A DNA stretch of 64,000 nucleotides from Castellaniella sp049651205. GTDB lineage: Bacteria > Pseudomonadota > Gammaproteobacteria > Burkholderiales > Burkholderiaceae_B. A model generated the notes under the pieces. It saw only the letters and a program-made list of their open reading frames with translations. It was not told where the DNA came from and did not search any database. This document shows positions 52,208 to 60,970 of this stretch, piece after piece. Position 1 is the stretch's first letter, and every line of letters begins with the position of its first letter. The stretch lies in assembly GCF_049651205.1 (NCBI RefSeq), contig NZ_JBASBR010000018.1:1-64000 (forward strand). Direction: 5' to 3'. A program made the position numbers and the translations under genes.

Positions 52208-53643
52208 GCGGCCATCACCTCCAGCTCCGGGCAGATCTCGGCCTCAACCCTGTGTTCGGATGCAATCGTTTCACCAAACCAGCTCAGCTGGCGTCCCAAT
52301 GCGGCCACGGCGCCCACAATAAGCAGTGCGGGTGAGGTGATCGCCTGTTGCTGCGCCGCTGTGGCTATATCATCCAGATTGCCGTGCAGGACACGCTGAT
52401 TGGTGCGCGACCCGTTCTCAATCAGTGCGCAGGGCGTGGTGTGTTTCAGCCCCTGCGCGATCAAATCCCTGGATAAGGTGGGCAGCTCTTTTACCCCCAT
52501 GTAATACACCCGGGTCGACCGGCCCGCGGCAGCGCATTCATTGCGCTGCGCTCCTTGCTTATGATGGGCGGCTTCCAGCACGAGTGTGCTTGCATGATCC
52601 CGGTGGGTCAGCGGGATGCCTGCATACGCCGCACAAGCCAAGGCTGCCGTGATGCCCGGCACCACCTCGTAGGCGATGCCATGTGCACGCAAATGTTCCA
52701 GCTCCTCGCCGCCACGTCCGTAGATCAGTGGGTCGCCTCCCTTCAGCCGCACAACGCAGCGCCCCTGCCGCGCGTGCTGCACGAGCAGGGCATGGATGCG
52801 TTGCTGGGTGTTTTCGTGATCACCGCCGGGTGCCTTGCCGACCAGGATGCGCTGTGCATCCCGGCGCGCAAGGGCCAGCACATCCATGCTGACCAGCCGG
52901 TCGTACAGGATGACGTCGGCTTCGTTCAGGGCGCGCAGCCCGCGTAGCGTCAATAAGCCTGCATCTCCGGGGCCGGCACCCACCAGTAATACCCGCCCGG
53001 GGCGAACGGCCGGCTGGTCTTGCAGCGCCTCGTTCAGCAGACGTTCTGCACGTTCTGGCCGGTTTCTGCGCAGTGCGGCCATCACCGGGCCATCCAGCAG
53101 CTCTTCGTAGAAGCGGCGGCGGGCGCCGAGATCCGGGTAGGCGGCGCGAATCGCGCGCCGGTGGCGTTGTGCCAGTGTGGCCAGAGGGCCGATGGCGGGC
53201 TCTGTCAGAGCTTCCAGGCGTTCGCGCAGGCGCCGGGCGATGATGGGTGCTGCGCCGCCCGAGGAAATGGCTACCGTTACGGGAGAGCGATCTACGATGG
53301 CGGGCACCTGGGCGCTTGAGAGCGCCGCATCGTCAACCACATTGCACCAGATCCGGCGTGCTGCTGCTGCGGCCGCCACAGCCTGATTTACATCAGGGTC
53401 GGGTGTGGCCGCGACCACGATCCAGACGGCGTCGAGCCATGCCGGATCGAAGGCCTTGGCGTGCCAGGTGATCTGCCCAGCCTGGGCGCGTGCGCGCACC
53501 GCAGCACATGCCTCGGGTGCAAGCACTGTAATTCGGGCGCCGGCCTGCGAAAGTAGTTCGATCTTGCGCTCGGCCACGAGGCCGGCTCCGATGACCAGCA
53601 CCGCCTTGTCATGTAAATCCAGAAACAGGGGAAAAAGATTCAT
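52204..53643 (-). CDS. cysG: Siroheme synthase, multifunctional
   Basis: Makes siroheme, the cofactor of CysI, from uroporphyrinogen III. The 479-residue protein has an N-terminal precorrin-2 dehydrogenase/ferrochelatase part (about residues 1-205; 'DLHDKAVLVIGAGLVAERKI') and a C-terminal SAM uroporphyrinogen methyltransferase (about 215-470; 'VLLVGAGPGDAGLLTLRGL', 'VVRLKGGDPLIYGRGGEE', 'VVPGITAALACAAYAGIPLT'). The ATG at 53643 gives MNLFPLFLDLHDK. It is the first gene of the minus-strand cys unit, divergent from cysJ. Confidence 0.95.
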   Translation of the reverse strand: MNLFPLFLDLHDKAVLVIGAGLVAERKIELLSQAGARITVLAPEACAAVRARAQAGQITWHAKAFDPAWLDAVWIVVAATPDPDVNQAVAAAAAARRIWCNVVDDAALSSAQVPAIVDRSPVTVAISSGGAAPIIARRLRERLEALTEPAIGPLATLAQRHRRAIRAAYPDLGARRRFYEELLDGPVMAALRRNRPERAERLLNEALQDQPAVRPGRVLLVGAGPGDAGLLTLRGLRALNEADVILYDRLVSMDVLALARRDAQRILVGKAPGGDHENTQQRIHALLVQHARQGRCVVRLKGGDPLIYGRGGEELEHLRAHGIAYEVVPGITAALACAAYAGIPLTHRDHASTLVLEAAHHKQGAQRNECAAAGRSTRVYYMGVKELPTLSRDLIAQGLKHTTPCALIENGSRTNQRVLHGNLDDIATAAQQQAITSPALLIVGAVAALGRQLSWFGETIASEHRVEAEICPELEVMAA

Positions 53644-54017
53644 CGTTATTTGACTCAATATGGTTTTGTTCAGCTGGAAAGTCACTCGATATCATTTGGA
53701 TCGTTAATATCCAGAAACAAAATATAAATGTTTTGTGATTATCAATGCGTTGCCATGAATCGGGGTAATCAGGTCAAACAATTCTACGGATAGCCTTATG
53801 GGCACAAAACAATTGTTTCGTTATTCCATTATGCAGAATATATAAATTACCAAGATCAAGGGTAATGGATGGCACGCTTATATAGCGATAAGGAAAGCAG
53901 AAGGTTATTACTTATTTTTTTATTACGAATCATTCTTTTATCGCATCCATATTATCTGTCTATCATTTTGGTTCGCCGCATTCACCACGGTTTTTATTAT
54001 CCAAAATGGAGTTTCAA
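53644..54017. promoter_or_regulatory. Divergent cysG / cysJ control region
   Basis: This 374-bp region has no supportable gene and is strongly AT-rich against the high-GC background. It holds a perfect 12-bp palindrome AAACAATTGTTT (53807-53818) and, 4 bp further, an ATTC-N9-GAAT pair (53823-53839) that fits the LysR T-N11-A rule. Control by CysB, the LysR regulator of cys genes, is a reasonable inference. No CysB consensus was verified. Confidence 0.5.
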
Positions 54018-55871
54018 ATGACACCAGCGAGCGAATTCGCACAAACCATGTTGCCGATTCCGCCAGACAAGGTGCAGGCAGTCGCCCAACTGATTCAGGA
54101 TCTGGATCATCAGGCGCTTCAGTGGCTGTCTGGTTATCTGGCCGGCACCGCCGCGCAACTGCGGCCCGCTACTGGTGCCTTGACGCTTGCTCCGGCATTG
54201 GACAAATCGGCAGCCGCCTCGCCCGAACTTGGGCAAGCTGTCACCATTCTCTATGGCAGCCAAACGGGTAACGCCAAGCGGATTGCCGAGAAACTGGCGG
54301 CTGACGTGGAAGCAGGGGGCTTGAATGTGCGTCTGGTGCGCGCCGATACCTACCGCACCAGTGAACTCAAGAAAGAGCAGTTCCTGTACGTTGTGATCAG
54401 CACGCACAGCGTGGGTGACACGGTTGAGCCGCCCGATGATTCACGTGGCTTTTTCGAGTTTTTGGCCGGACGCCGGGCACCGAAGCTGCCCGATCTGCAT
54501 TACGCAGTGCTCGCCTTGGGCGACTCAAGCTATGCTGATTTCTGCGGCATCGGGCGCCAGATCGATGAGCGGCTGGCTGAACTCGGCGCGCATCGCCTGT
54601 TCGATCGGGCGGATGCGGATGTCGATATCAAACCGGTTGCCGACCCCTGGGTACAGCGCGCACTGCAGCAAGCCCGGGAGCGCCTGCAGGCATCATCGGC
54701 GGCTACTGCCGCACGAGGCAATGCGCCGGTAACCTTTTTGCGGCCCGTGCCAACGGGCTGGAGCCGTGAACGTCCGTTTTCTGCCGAGGTGCTATCCAGC
54801 CAGACGATTGTGGCCAGCGACAGCGCCAAGGATGTGCGCCACCTTGAACTCTCATTGGAGGGCAGCGGCCTGCGCTATCAGCCGGGCGATGCGCTGGGCA
54901 TCTGGCCAACCCAGGCCTCTGAGCTGGTGGACAACATCCTGGCGCAACTGGGCTTGTCTGCGGAGGCGGAAGTGGTGCAGGGCGATGAGCGCCTGACCTT
55001 GTCAGATTGGCTCAGCCATCGTCGCGAGCTGACTATCCTTACGCGGCCCTTTATCGCCGCGCACGCTGAACTCAGTGGTGATGCCGGGCTGCTTGCACTG
55101 TTGCAACCGGATGCGAAGGGGCAGCTGGCGCAGCTGCTCAAGAACTGGCAGTTGATCGACCTGCTGCAGGCATACCCGGCGCAGTGGGATGCACAGGCGC
55201 TGGTGGCTGCGCTTCGGCCACTGGCACCGCGTCTGTATTCCATCGCCAGCAGCCAGGATCAGGTGGACGACGAAGTGCACATCACGGTGGCGCATGTTGA
55301 CTTCGAACACGATGGGCAGGCGCGATGGGGCGTGGGCAGCCACCATCTGTGCGCCTTGAAAGAAGGCGATCAGGTGTCTGTGTTCATCGAGCCCAATGAG
55401 CGCTTTCGCCTGCCGCAGGATCCGGCGCAGGACATCATCATGATTGGACCGGGCACAGGGGTGGCGCCATTTCGCGCGTTCCTGCAGCAGCGTCGGACGG
55501 CAGCGGCCTCAGGCCGCAACTGGCTGTTTTTTGGCAATACCCATCGGCACAGCGATTTTCTCTACCAGGTTGAATGGCTGCAGGCTCGCAAGGAAGGCGT
55601 CCTGACACGGCTTGATGTCGCCTTTTCACGCGATCAGGCTGAAAAGGTCTATGTGCAGCACCGGCTGCACGAGCAGGGTGCCGAGGTCTGGGCGTGGCTG
55701 CAGGGTGGTGCCCACCTGTACGTCTGTGGTGATGCAGATCACATGGCCCCCGATGTTCACGCCGCCCTGATTGAGCTTGCCGTCGAACACGGCCATCAAT
55801 CGCGCGAAGCCGCCACGGCATGGCTGCAAGGCCTTCTGACCGAAGGGCGTTATGTGCGCGACGTGTACTGA
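54018..55871 (+). CDS. cysJ: Sulfite reductase (NADPH) flavoprotein alpha-component
   Basis: Passes electrons from NADPH via FAD and FMN to CysI. The 617-residue protein has a flavodoxin domain ('ILYGSQTGNAKRIAEKLAAD', about residues 75-94; 'STHSVGDTVEPPDDS'), an FAD domain with 'PRLYSIASSQ' and 'WGVGSHHLC', and an NADPH domain with 'MIGPGTGVAPFRAFLQQR' and a C-terminal aromatic Tyr ('GRYVRDVY'). The start at 54018 is preferred because GGAG (54008-54011) precedes it; an in-frame ATG lies at 54006. It heads the plus-strand unit, 68 nt before cysI. Confidence 0.95.
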   Translation: MTPASEFAQTMLPIPPDKVQAVAQLIQDLDHQALQWLSGYLAGTAAQLRPATGALTLAPALDKSAAASPELGQAVTILYGSQTGNAKRIAEKLAADVEAGGLNVRLVRADTYRTSELKKEQFLYVVISTHSVGDTVEPPDDSRGFFEFLAGRRAPKLPDLHYAVLALGDSSYADFCGIGRQIDERLAELGAHRLFDRADADVDIKPVADPWVQRALQQARERLQASSAATAARGNAPVTFLRPVPTGWSRERPFSAEVLSSQTIVASDSAKDVRHLELSLEGSGLRYQPGDALGIWPTQASELVDNILAQLGLSAEAEVVQGDERLTLSDWLSHRRELTILTRPFIAAHAELSGDAGLLALLQPDAKGQLAQLLKNWQLIDLLQAYPAQWDAQALVAALRPLAPRLYSIASSQDQVDDEVHITVAHVDFEHDGQARWGVGSHHLCALKEGDQVSVFIEPNERFRLPQDPAQDIIMIGPGTGVAPFRAFLQQRRTAAASGRNWLFFGNTHRHSDFLYQVEWLQARKEGVLTRLDVAFSRDQAEKVYVQHRLHEQGAEVWAWLQGGAHLYVCGDADHMAPDVHAALIELAVEHGHQSREAATAWLQGLLTEGRYVRDVY

Positions 55872-55939
55872 GCGCCTGGATGACACCCTGACCCGTGGTG
55901 CTGATTGATGCTCCACACCTCTTACGAAACAGGATTTTC

Positions 55940-57655
55940 ATGACACAAGCAACCGAATCGGCCGCACTCTCTGCGCTGGAACACATCAAGGCCGACAGCC
56001 GGTTCCTGCGCGGCACCATTGCCCGCGGGCTGGCCGATCCCACCACGGGCTCCATCAGCGAACCGGATACCAAGCTGCTCAAATTTCACGGCAGCTACCA
56101 ACAGGACAATCGCGATGTGCGCGACGAACGCCGGCGCCAGAAGCTGGAGCCCGATTACGGCTTCATGGTGCGCGTGCGCCTGCCAGGCGGCGTGCTGACG
56201 CCCCAGCAGTGGCTTGCCCTGGATGATCTGGCCAGCCGCTATACCAAGGGTGGCCTGCGTATCACCACGCGTCAAACCTTTCAGTTTCACGAGATCCGCA
56301 AGGAGAATCTGCGGGACATGATCGGTGGCATCAACGCAGCAGGCCTGTCTACGCTGGCTGCCTGTGGCGATGATGTGCGTAACGTTATCTGCTCGGTCAA
56401 TCCGCAGCTGTCCTCCAGCCATGCCGAGATCTACGACTGGGCGCAGAAGATCATGGAGCACGTCAAGCCGCACACCACGGCCTACCAGGAACTGTGGATC
56501 GACCGCCGCCAGGAGACCAGCGACGGGGCAGGCGACGAGGAACCTTTGCTTGGGCCTGCCTATCTGCCACGCAAGTTTAAGTTTGGCATCGCCATCCCGC
56601 CCTACAACGATATCGACGTCTTTGCCCAGGATTTTGGCCTGATCGCTATCCTGGATGAAAATGACCAGCTGGTGGGCTTCAATCTGGCGCCGGGGGGCAG
56701 CATGGGCGCCACGGCGGGCGACCCCAAAACCTATCCGTCGCTTGCCGACCTGATCGGTTTTGTCACGCCGGATCACCTGCTGGAAACTTGCTGGCATGCA
56801 GTGGCCGTGCAGCGAGATTTTGGCGATCGAAGCGAGCGCAAGCATGCGCGCCTGAAATACACCATCGATGACCGCGGCCTGCAGTGGTTTCACGATGAGC
56901 TGCAGTCGCGCCTGAGCTTCAAGATCGAGCCGCCACGCCCCTATCATTTCGAGCACAACGGAGATCGCTATGGCTGGATCGAGGGTAACGATGGCCGCTG
57001 GCACCTGACGTTGCAAATCCCCAGTGGTCGCATTTTCGACGTGGCAGATCATGCGCGCCAGACAGGGATGCGGGAAATCGCCCGCATTCACCAGGGCGAG
57101 ATCCGCATGACTTGCGATCAGAACCTGATCCTTGCCAACGTAGCTCCCGAGTCGCGTGCTGCCATCGATGCGCTGGTCAGCCAATACGGGCTGGATGACT
57201 ATCGGCGTGCCAGAAGTGCACTGCGCCTGCATGCCCTGGCTTGCGTGGGTCTGCCAACCTGCGGGCTGGCCATGGCCGAGTCCGAGCGCTATCTGCCGGA
57301 GATCCTGGATAAGCTCGAGGTGTTGCTCGATCGGCATGGGCTTCTTGACGAACCCATCCACTTCCGTCTGTCGGGCTGCCCAAACGGCTGCTCGCGCCCC
57401 TATATGGGCGAGATCGGCCTGGTTGGGCGGGCGATTGGCAGGTATGACTTGCGTATCGGCGCTGACCACGTGGGCGAGCGCCTGAACACACTCTGCCGCG
57501 AGAATGTCGACGAAGCCGAGATTCTGAGTGTTCTGGATGACGTCTTTGGACGCTTTGCCCAGGAACGTAACAAAGACGAGCACTTTGGGGACTACGTGGT
57601 GCGTGCCGGCATCGTGATCGCCCAGAAGCGCCGACCCACCATCCGCTATCGCTGA
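55940..57655 (+). CDS. cysI: Sulfite reductase hemoprotein beta-component
   Basis: Reduces sulfite to sulfide at a coupled siroheme and 4Fe-4S centre. The 571-residue protein has the four cluster cysteines C435, C441 (CVGLPTCGLAMAESE), C480 and C484 (SGCPNGCSRPYMGE), one residue offset from those of E. coli. It also has 'KGGLRITTRQTFQFHEI' and 'MTCDQNLILANV'. The ATG at 55940, with AGGA upstream, begins MTQATESAALSAL. The stop lies 6 nt before the TauE/SafE gene. Confidence 0.96.
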   Translation: MTQATESAALSALEHIKADSRFLRGTIARGLADPTTGSISEPDTKLLKFHGSYQQDNRDVRDERRRQKLEPDYGFMVRVRLPGGVLTPQQWLALDDLASRYTKGGLRITTRQTFQFHEIRKENLRDMIGGINAAGLSTLAACGDDVRNVICSVNPQLSSSHAEIYDWAQKIMEHVKPHTTAYQELWIDRRQETSDGAGDEEPLLGPAYLPRKFKFGIAIPPYNDIDVFAQDFGLIAILDENDQLVGFNLAPGGSMGATAGDPKTYPSLADLIGFVTPDHLLETCWHAVAVQRDFGDRSERKHARLKYTIDDRGLQWFHDELQSRLSFKIEPPRPYHFEHNGDRYGWIEGNDGRWHLTLQIPSGRIFDVADHARQTGMREIARIHQGEIRMTCDQNLILANVAPESRAAIDALVSQYGLDDYRRARSALRLHALACVGLPTCGLAMAESERYLPEILDKLEVLLDRHGLLDEPIHFRLSGCPNGCSRPYMGEIGLVGRAIGRYDLRIGADHVGERLNTLCRENVDEAEILSVLDDVFGRFAQERNKDEHFGDYVVRAGIVIAQKRRPTIRYR

Positions 57656-57661
57656 ACCCAA

Positions 57662-58453
57662 GTGGTCTCCGCTTTCATCCTTTTGGGCGCGGTCGTGGGC
57701 TTCGCCGTGGGAGCAACCGGCGTGGGTGGCGGCTCGCTCATGACGCCGGGCCTTATCTGGTTGTTTGGCGTCCCGCCCACTGTCGCCGTTGGCACCGACT
57801 TGCTGTACGCCACGCTCAGCAAGGGCTTTGCTGCCGCCTTGCTGGCGTTGCGCCGGGAGATCCTGTGGCCGTTGGTGGGGTTACTGTCGCTAGGCAGCCT
57901 GCCTGCCACGGCACTGACCGTCAGCCTTGCCCACACGCTGCTGGGGCCTCAACAACTGGCCTGGCTTGTCCAGGTGGTGCTTTCAGTGGCCATCATTCTG
58001 ACGGCACTCTTCACGCTGATGCGGGGACGTCTGTTTCCACATCCGCGCAGTGATGTGCAGCAGGGGGATCATGCTTCCATCGGGCGTCAGCGCACACTGA
58101 CTGTCCTGACGGGCGTGCTGATCGGCGTTCTGGTGGGGCTGACCTCTGTGGGGGCGGGTGTGGTCGGTATGGCGCTGTTGTTGCTGCTTTATCCACAGTA
58201 CAGCGGCTTGCGCCTGATGAGCAGTGATCTCGTGCACGCCGTGCTGGTGACCGCCGTGGCGGGTGCCGGCCATGCATTAAACGGCAGCGTGGACTACGCC
58301 CTTCTGGGTGCGCTGCTGGCAGGGGCCATTCCTGGTACCTGGCTGGGTGTGAATATTGCCGTGCGCCTGAACGAACGCACCCTGAAGCAGATCATCACGA
58401 CTGTCTTGCTGCTGGTGGGGATTGTTTCACTTGCGCGCACGGTGGCGGCCTGA
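57662..58453 (+). CDS. TauE/SafE family sulfite exporter-like permease
   Basis: A 263-residue membrane protein with about eight hydrophobic segments in two repeats. The first repeat carries 'GFAVGATGVGGGSLMTPGLI' and the second 'LVGLTSVGAGVVGMALLLLL', the paired glycine motifs of TauE/SafE. The family moves sulfite, sulfoacetate or other organosulfur anions. Position 6 nt after cysI suggests removal of toxic sulfite or sulfide-related anions. The start is GTG 57662. The ribosome-binding site is within the end of cysI. Confidence 0.88.
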   Translation: MVSAFILLGAVVGFAVGATGVGGGSLMTPGLIWLFGVPPTVAVGTDLLYATLSKGFAAALLALRREILWPLVGLLSLGSLPATALTVSLAHTLLGPQQLAWLVQVVLSVAIILTALFTLMRGRLFPHPRSDVQQGDHASIGRQRTLTVLTGVLIGVLVGLTSVGAGVVGMALLLLLYPQYSGLRLMSSDLVHAVLVTAVAGAGHALNGSVDYALLGALLAGAIPGTWLGVNIAVRLNERTLKQIITTVLLLVGIVSLARTVAA

Positions 58454-58566
58454 AGGATATATAGGTATCACCCAATTGTGTTTTCCTGCCGCAGTTTCTG
58501 TCCATAGAATACTGATTTACGCCGTGGATAGTGACGGCAGCTCTTATTTTCATCAACGAGGCCAAC

Positions 58567-59829
58567 GTGGAAACCACTTCTCATGAGAAACATACCGTCG
58601 TCATTATCGGTGCGGGTACGGGCGGTATTGCCGTTGCCGCAGGCCTGAAACGTCATCGGCCAAACCTGGATATTGCGATTATCGATCCGGCACCCCATCA
58701 CGATTATCAGCCCGCCTGGACGCTGGTGGGGGGCGGCTCATATCAAGCCGAACGCACCCGTCGTCCATTGGCACGTTGCGTGCCTCGTGGCGTGCAGCTC
58801 ATCAAGGGTGCCGCAAGCGTCTTCGATCCGGATGCACAACGGGTTGGCCTGGCAGGCGGCCGCTCGGTGGCCTACGACATCCTGATTGTTGCGGCAGGGA
58901 TCCAGCTGAACTGGGGTGAAATCAAGGGCCTGGAATCAGCGCTGGGAAAAGACGGCGTCACCAGCAACTATCGTTATGATCTGGCGCCCTATACTTGGGA
59001 ACTGGTGCGCAACTTTAGTGGCGGGACGGCTATCTTCACGCAACCGGCCGGCCCGGTGAAATGCCCTGGTGCCCCCCAAAAAGCCTTGTATTTGGCAGCC
59101 GATCGTTTCCGCCAGCAAGGTGTTCGCGCGGAAAGCCTGCAGTTTCGCAGTGGCGGCCCGTCCATTTTTGGTGTCGCGCATTATGCAGCGCCGCTTGCCC
59201 GGATTCTGGATGCTTACGATGCGCAGGCCCATTACGGCAGCCGGCTGGTCGAAGTGCGGGGGGAAGAGCACATTGCCGTATTTGAATCCACGCAAAACGA
59301 TCAAACGGTGCGTGAAGAGGTGGCCTACGACATTCTGCATGTGGTGCCGCCCCAAGGCGCACCAGACTTTATCCGCAAAAGCCCATTGGCCAACGACGCC
59401 GGCTGGCTGGATGTCGACAAGAGCACACTGCGTCACAATCAGTATCCCAACGTGTTTGGGTTGGGCGATTGCACCTCGACGCCCAATAGCAAAACTGCTG
59501 CGGCCATCAAGAGCCAGGCACCGGTATTGATTCGCAACGTGACCCGCGCACTGGATGGCCAGGAGCCCTCCGAATCCTACGATGGCTACGCCGCTTGCCC
59601 ACTTACCACCTCGGTTGGCAAGGTGCTGTTGGCCGAATTCACATACGGTGGTGTCGTGACACCCAGCCTGCCATTGGATCCCCGGGTGCCGCGCCGTTTT
59701 TACTGGTGGCTCAAGCGCAGCTTCTTGCCGTGGTTCTACTGGAACCTGCTGCTAAAGGGCAGAAATCTGCCTGCGCTGCACAAGAAGCGTGAATTCCCTG
59801 CAAGCGTTGCGTCTCCGGTACAACCTTAA
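58567..59829 (+). CDS. Sulfide:quinone oxidoreductase, SQOR-like
   Basis: A 420-residue FAD enzyme most like mitochondrial-type SQOR. The FAD loop is 'VVIIGAGTGGIAVAAGLKR' (near residue 12), and the redox cysteines are C166 in 'VKCPGAPQKALYLA' and C344 in 'YAACPLTTSVGKVLLAEF'. 'NVFGLGDCTSTPNSKTAAA' binds FAD, and a hydrophobic C-terminal patch, 'FLPWFYWNLLLKG', suits membrane-quinone contact. It would oxidise sulfide to a persulfide. GTG 58567 is chosen for its GAGG (58558-58561); another GTG at 58531 is in frame. It lies 113 nt after the TauE/SafE gene, possibly in the same unit. Confidence 0.88.
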   Translation: METTSHEKHTVVIIGAGTGGIAVAAGLKRHRPNLDIAIIDPAPHHDYQPAWTLVGGGSYQAERTRRPLARCVPRGVQLIKGAASVFDPDAQRVGLAGGRSVAYDILIVAAGIQLNWGEIKGLESALGKDGVTSNYRYDLAPYTWELVRNFSGGTAIFTQPAGPVKCPGAPQKALYLAADRFRQQGVRAESLQFRSGGPSIFGVAHYAAPLARILDAYDAQAHYGSRLVEVRGEEHIAVFESTQNDQTVREEVAYDILHVVPPQGAPDFIRKSPLANDAGWLDVDKSTLRHNQYPNVFGLGDCTSTPNSKTAAAIKSQAPVLIRNVTRALDGQEPSESYDGYAACPLTTSVGKVLLAEFTYGGVVTPSLPLDPRVPRRFYWWLKRSFLPWFYWNLLLKGRNLPALHKKREFPASVASPVQP

Positions 59830-59875
59830 GGATGCATGCGGGTGTTGCGCTGGTTTAGGATCACGCTGGAAAAAA

Positions 59876-59902
59876 TGGCCGTTTTAGGCCACACTCTAGT
59901 GT
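59876..59902. promoter_or_regulatory. Two adjoining palindromes upstream of the iron-type importer
   Basis: TGGCC-GTTTTA-GGCCA (59876-59891) and ACACT-CT-AGTGT (59891-59902) sit side by side in the 97-bp gap between SQR and the binding-protein gene. They may be an operator or a weak transcript end. I see no match to a Fur box. Confidence 0.4.
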
Positions 59903-59926
59903 CCTGAAAACAAGCGGAGACACCTC

Positions 59927-60955
59927 ATGCATGCACTGGATCGACGTGAATTCCTGAAACTGGCAGGTGTCGCGGGCCTAACCGGCCTGGGAGGCGCTTT
60001 GCCGCAGATGGCATGGGCGCAAGTGTCGGCGCAGGCCAAGGCCGAAGGCAAGGTGGTGTTTTACGCCAATATCACCGCGGTTGAGAGCGTCATGAAAGCC
60101 TTTGATGCCGCCACCGGCCTGCAGGGGCAGTACACCCGTATCTCCAGCTCCAAGTTTATTCCTACCATTGTTACCGAGCACAACGCGGGCAAGCTGTTGG
60201 CCGATGTGGTGCAGGCCCCGCGCCCCATGCTTAATCTCCTCGAGGAAAACAATATCCTCGCGGCGTACCAGTCGCCGTCCACCAAAGGCTATCCCGACTG
60301 GGCCATCGAAGATCCCCGCCAGACGCTCTTTGGCATCGAGTACGTTTCCTACCTGTTCAATACCCAGCACCTCAAGCCTGCGGATGCCCCGCAGCGCTAC
60401 GAAGACCTTGCCGACCCCAAATGGAAAGGCCAGATCGTGATGGCCAACCCGGCCAATCACTCGTCCACTATCTCCTGGCTGGTGGGTCTTAAAGAACAAG
60501 TGTTCAAATCCGAATCCGACTGGATGGCCTTTGTGAAAGGGTTGGCTGCCAATCAACCTATGTTTGTGGCGTCTTTTGGGCCCACCCCGGCACCCATCGA
60601 AAGCGGCGAGAAACGCATCGCCATCTCCATGCCAAAGTACATCGTCACCAAGGCGCCAGCGCCTTTGGCCTGGGGCCCACGTGGCGGCCAGCCGCTGCTG
60701 GGTACGCCTCGCGCCATTGCCATTACCAGCAAGGCACCCCGGCCCGAAGCTGCCCGTGCCTTTATGGATTTTTGGCTGTCCAAAGAAGCCATGTCGCTGC
60801 TGGCCAAGCAGGTGGGCGAGTACGTTCTGGCACCGGGCGTATATCCCGATATCGAAGGGATTGATCAGGTCAAAGTCTTGCCGGTGCGTGATCTTTCCGA
60901 CGATGAAATCGAAAAATGGGGCCGTCAATTTGGCCAGATCTTTCAGGCACGTTAA
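59927..60955 (+). CDS. Iron(III)-type ABC transporter substrate-binding protein
   Basis: A 342-residue periplasmic binding protein of the ferric/thiamine/2-aminoethylphosphonate cluster. The N terminus is a twin-arginine signal, 'DRREFLKLAGVAG', with an AWA cleavage site near residue 31. The mature part has 'AEGKVVFYANITAVESVMKA', 'LFGIEYVSYLFNTQHL' and 'DLADPKWKGQIVMANPANHS', typical of the AfuA/FbpA class. The Tyr pair that binds iron in FbpA is not clearly placed, so the ligand could be iron or another anion complex. It is 15 nt upstream of the ATPase gene. Confidence 0.85.
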   Translation: MHALDRREFLKLAGVAGLTGLGGALPQMAWAQVSAQAKAEGKVVFYANITAVESVMKAFDAATGLQGQYTRISSSKFIPTIVTEHNAGKLLADVVQAPRPMLNLLEENNILAAYQSPSTKGYPDWAIEDPRQTLFGIEYVSYLFNTQHLKPADAPQRYEDLADPKWKGQIVMANPANHSSTISWLVGLKEQVFKSESDWMAFVKGLAANQPMFVASFGPTPAPIESGEKRIAISMPKYIVTKAPAPLAWGPRGGQPLLGTPRAIAITSKAPRPEAARAFMDFWLSKEAMSLLAKQVGEYVLAPGVYPDIEGIDQVKVLPVRDLSDDEIEKWGRQFGQIFQAR

Positions 60956-60970
60956 GAGGCGCGTTCAGTT

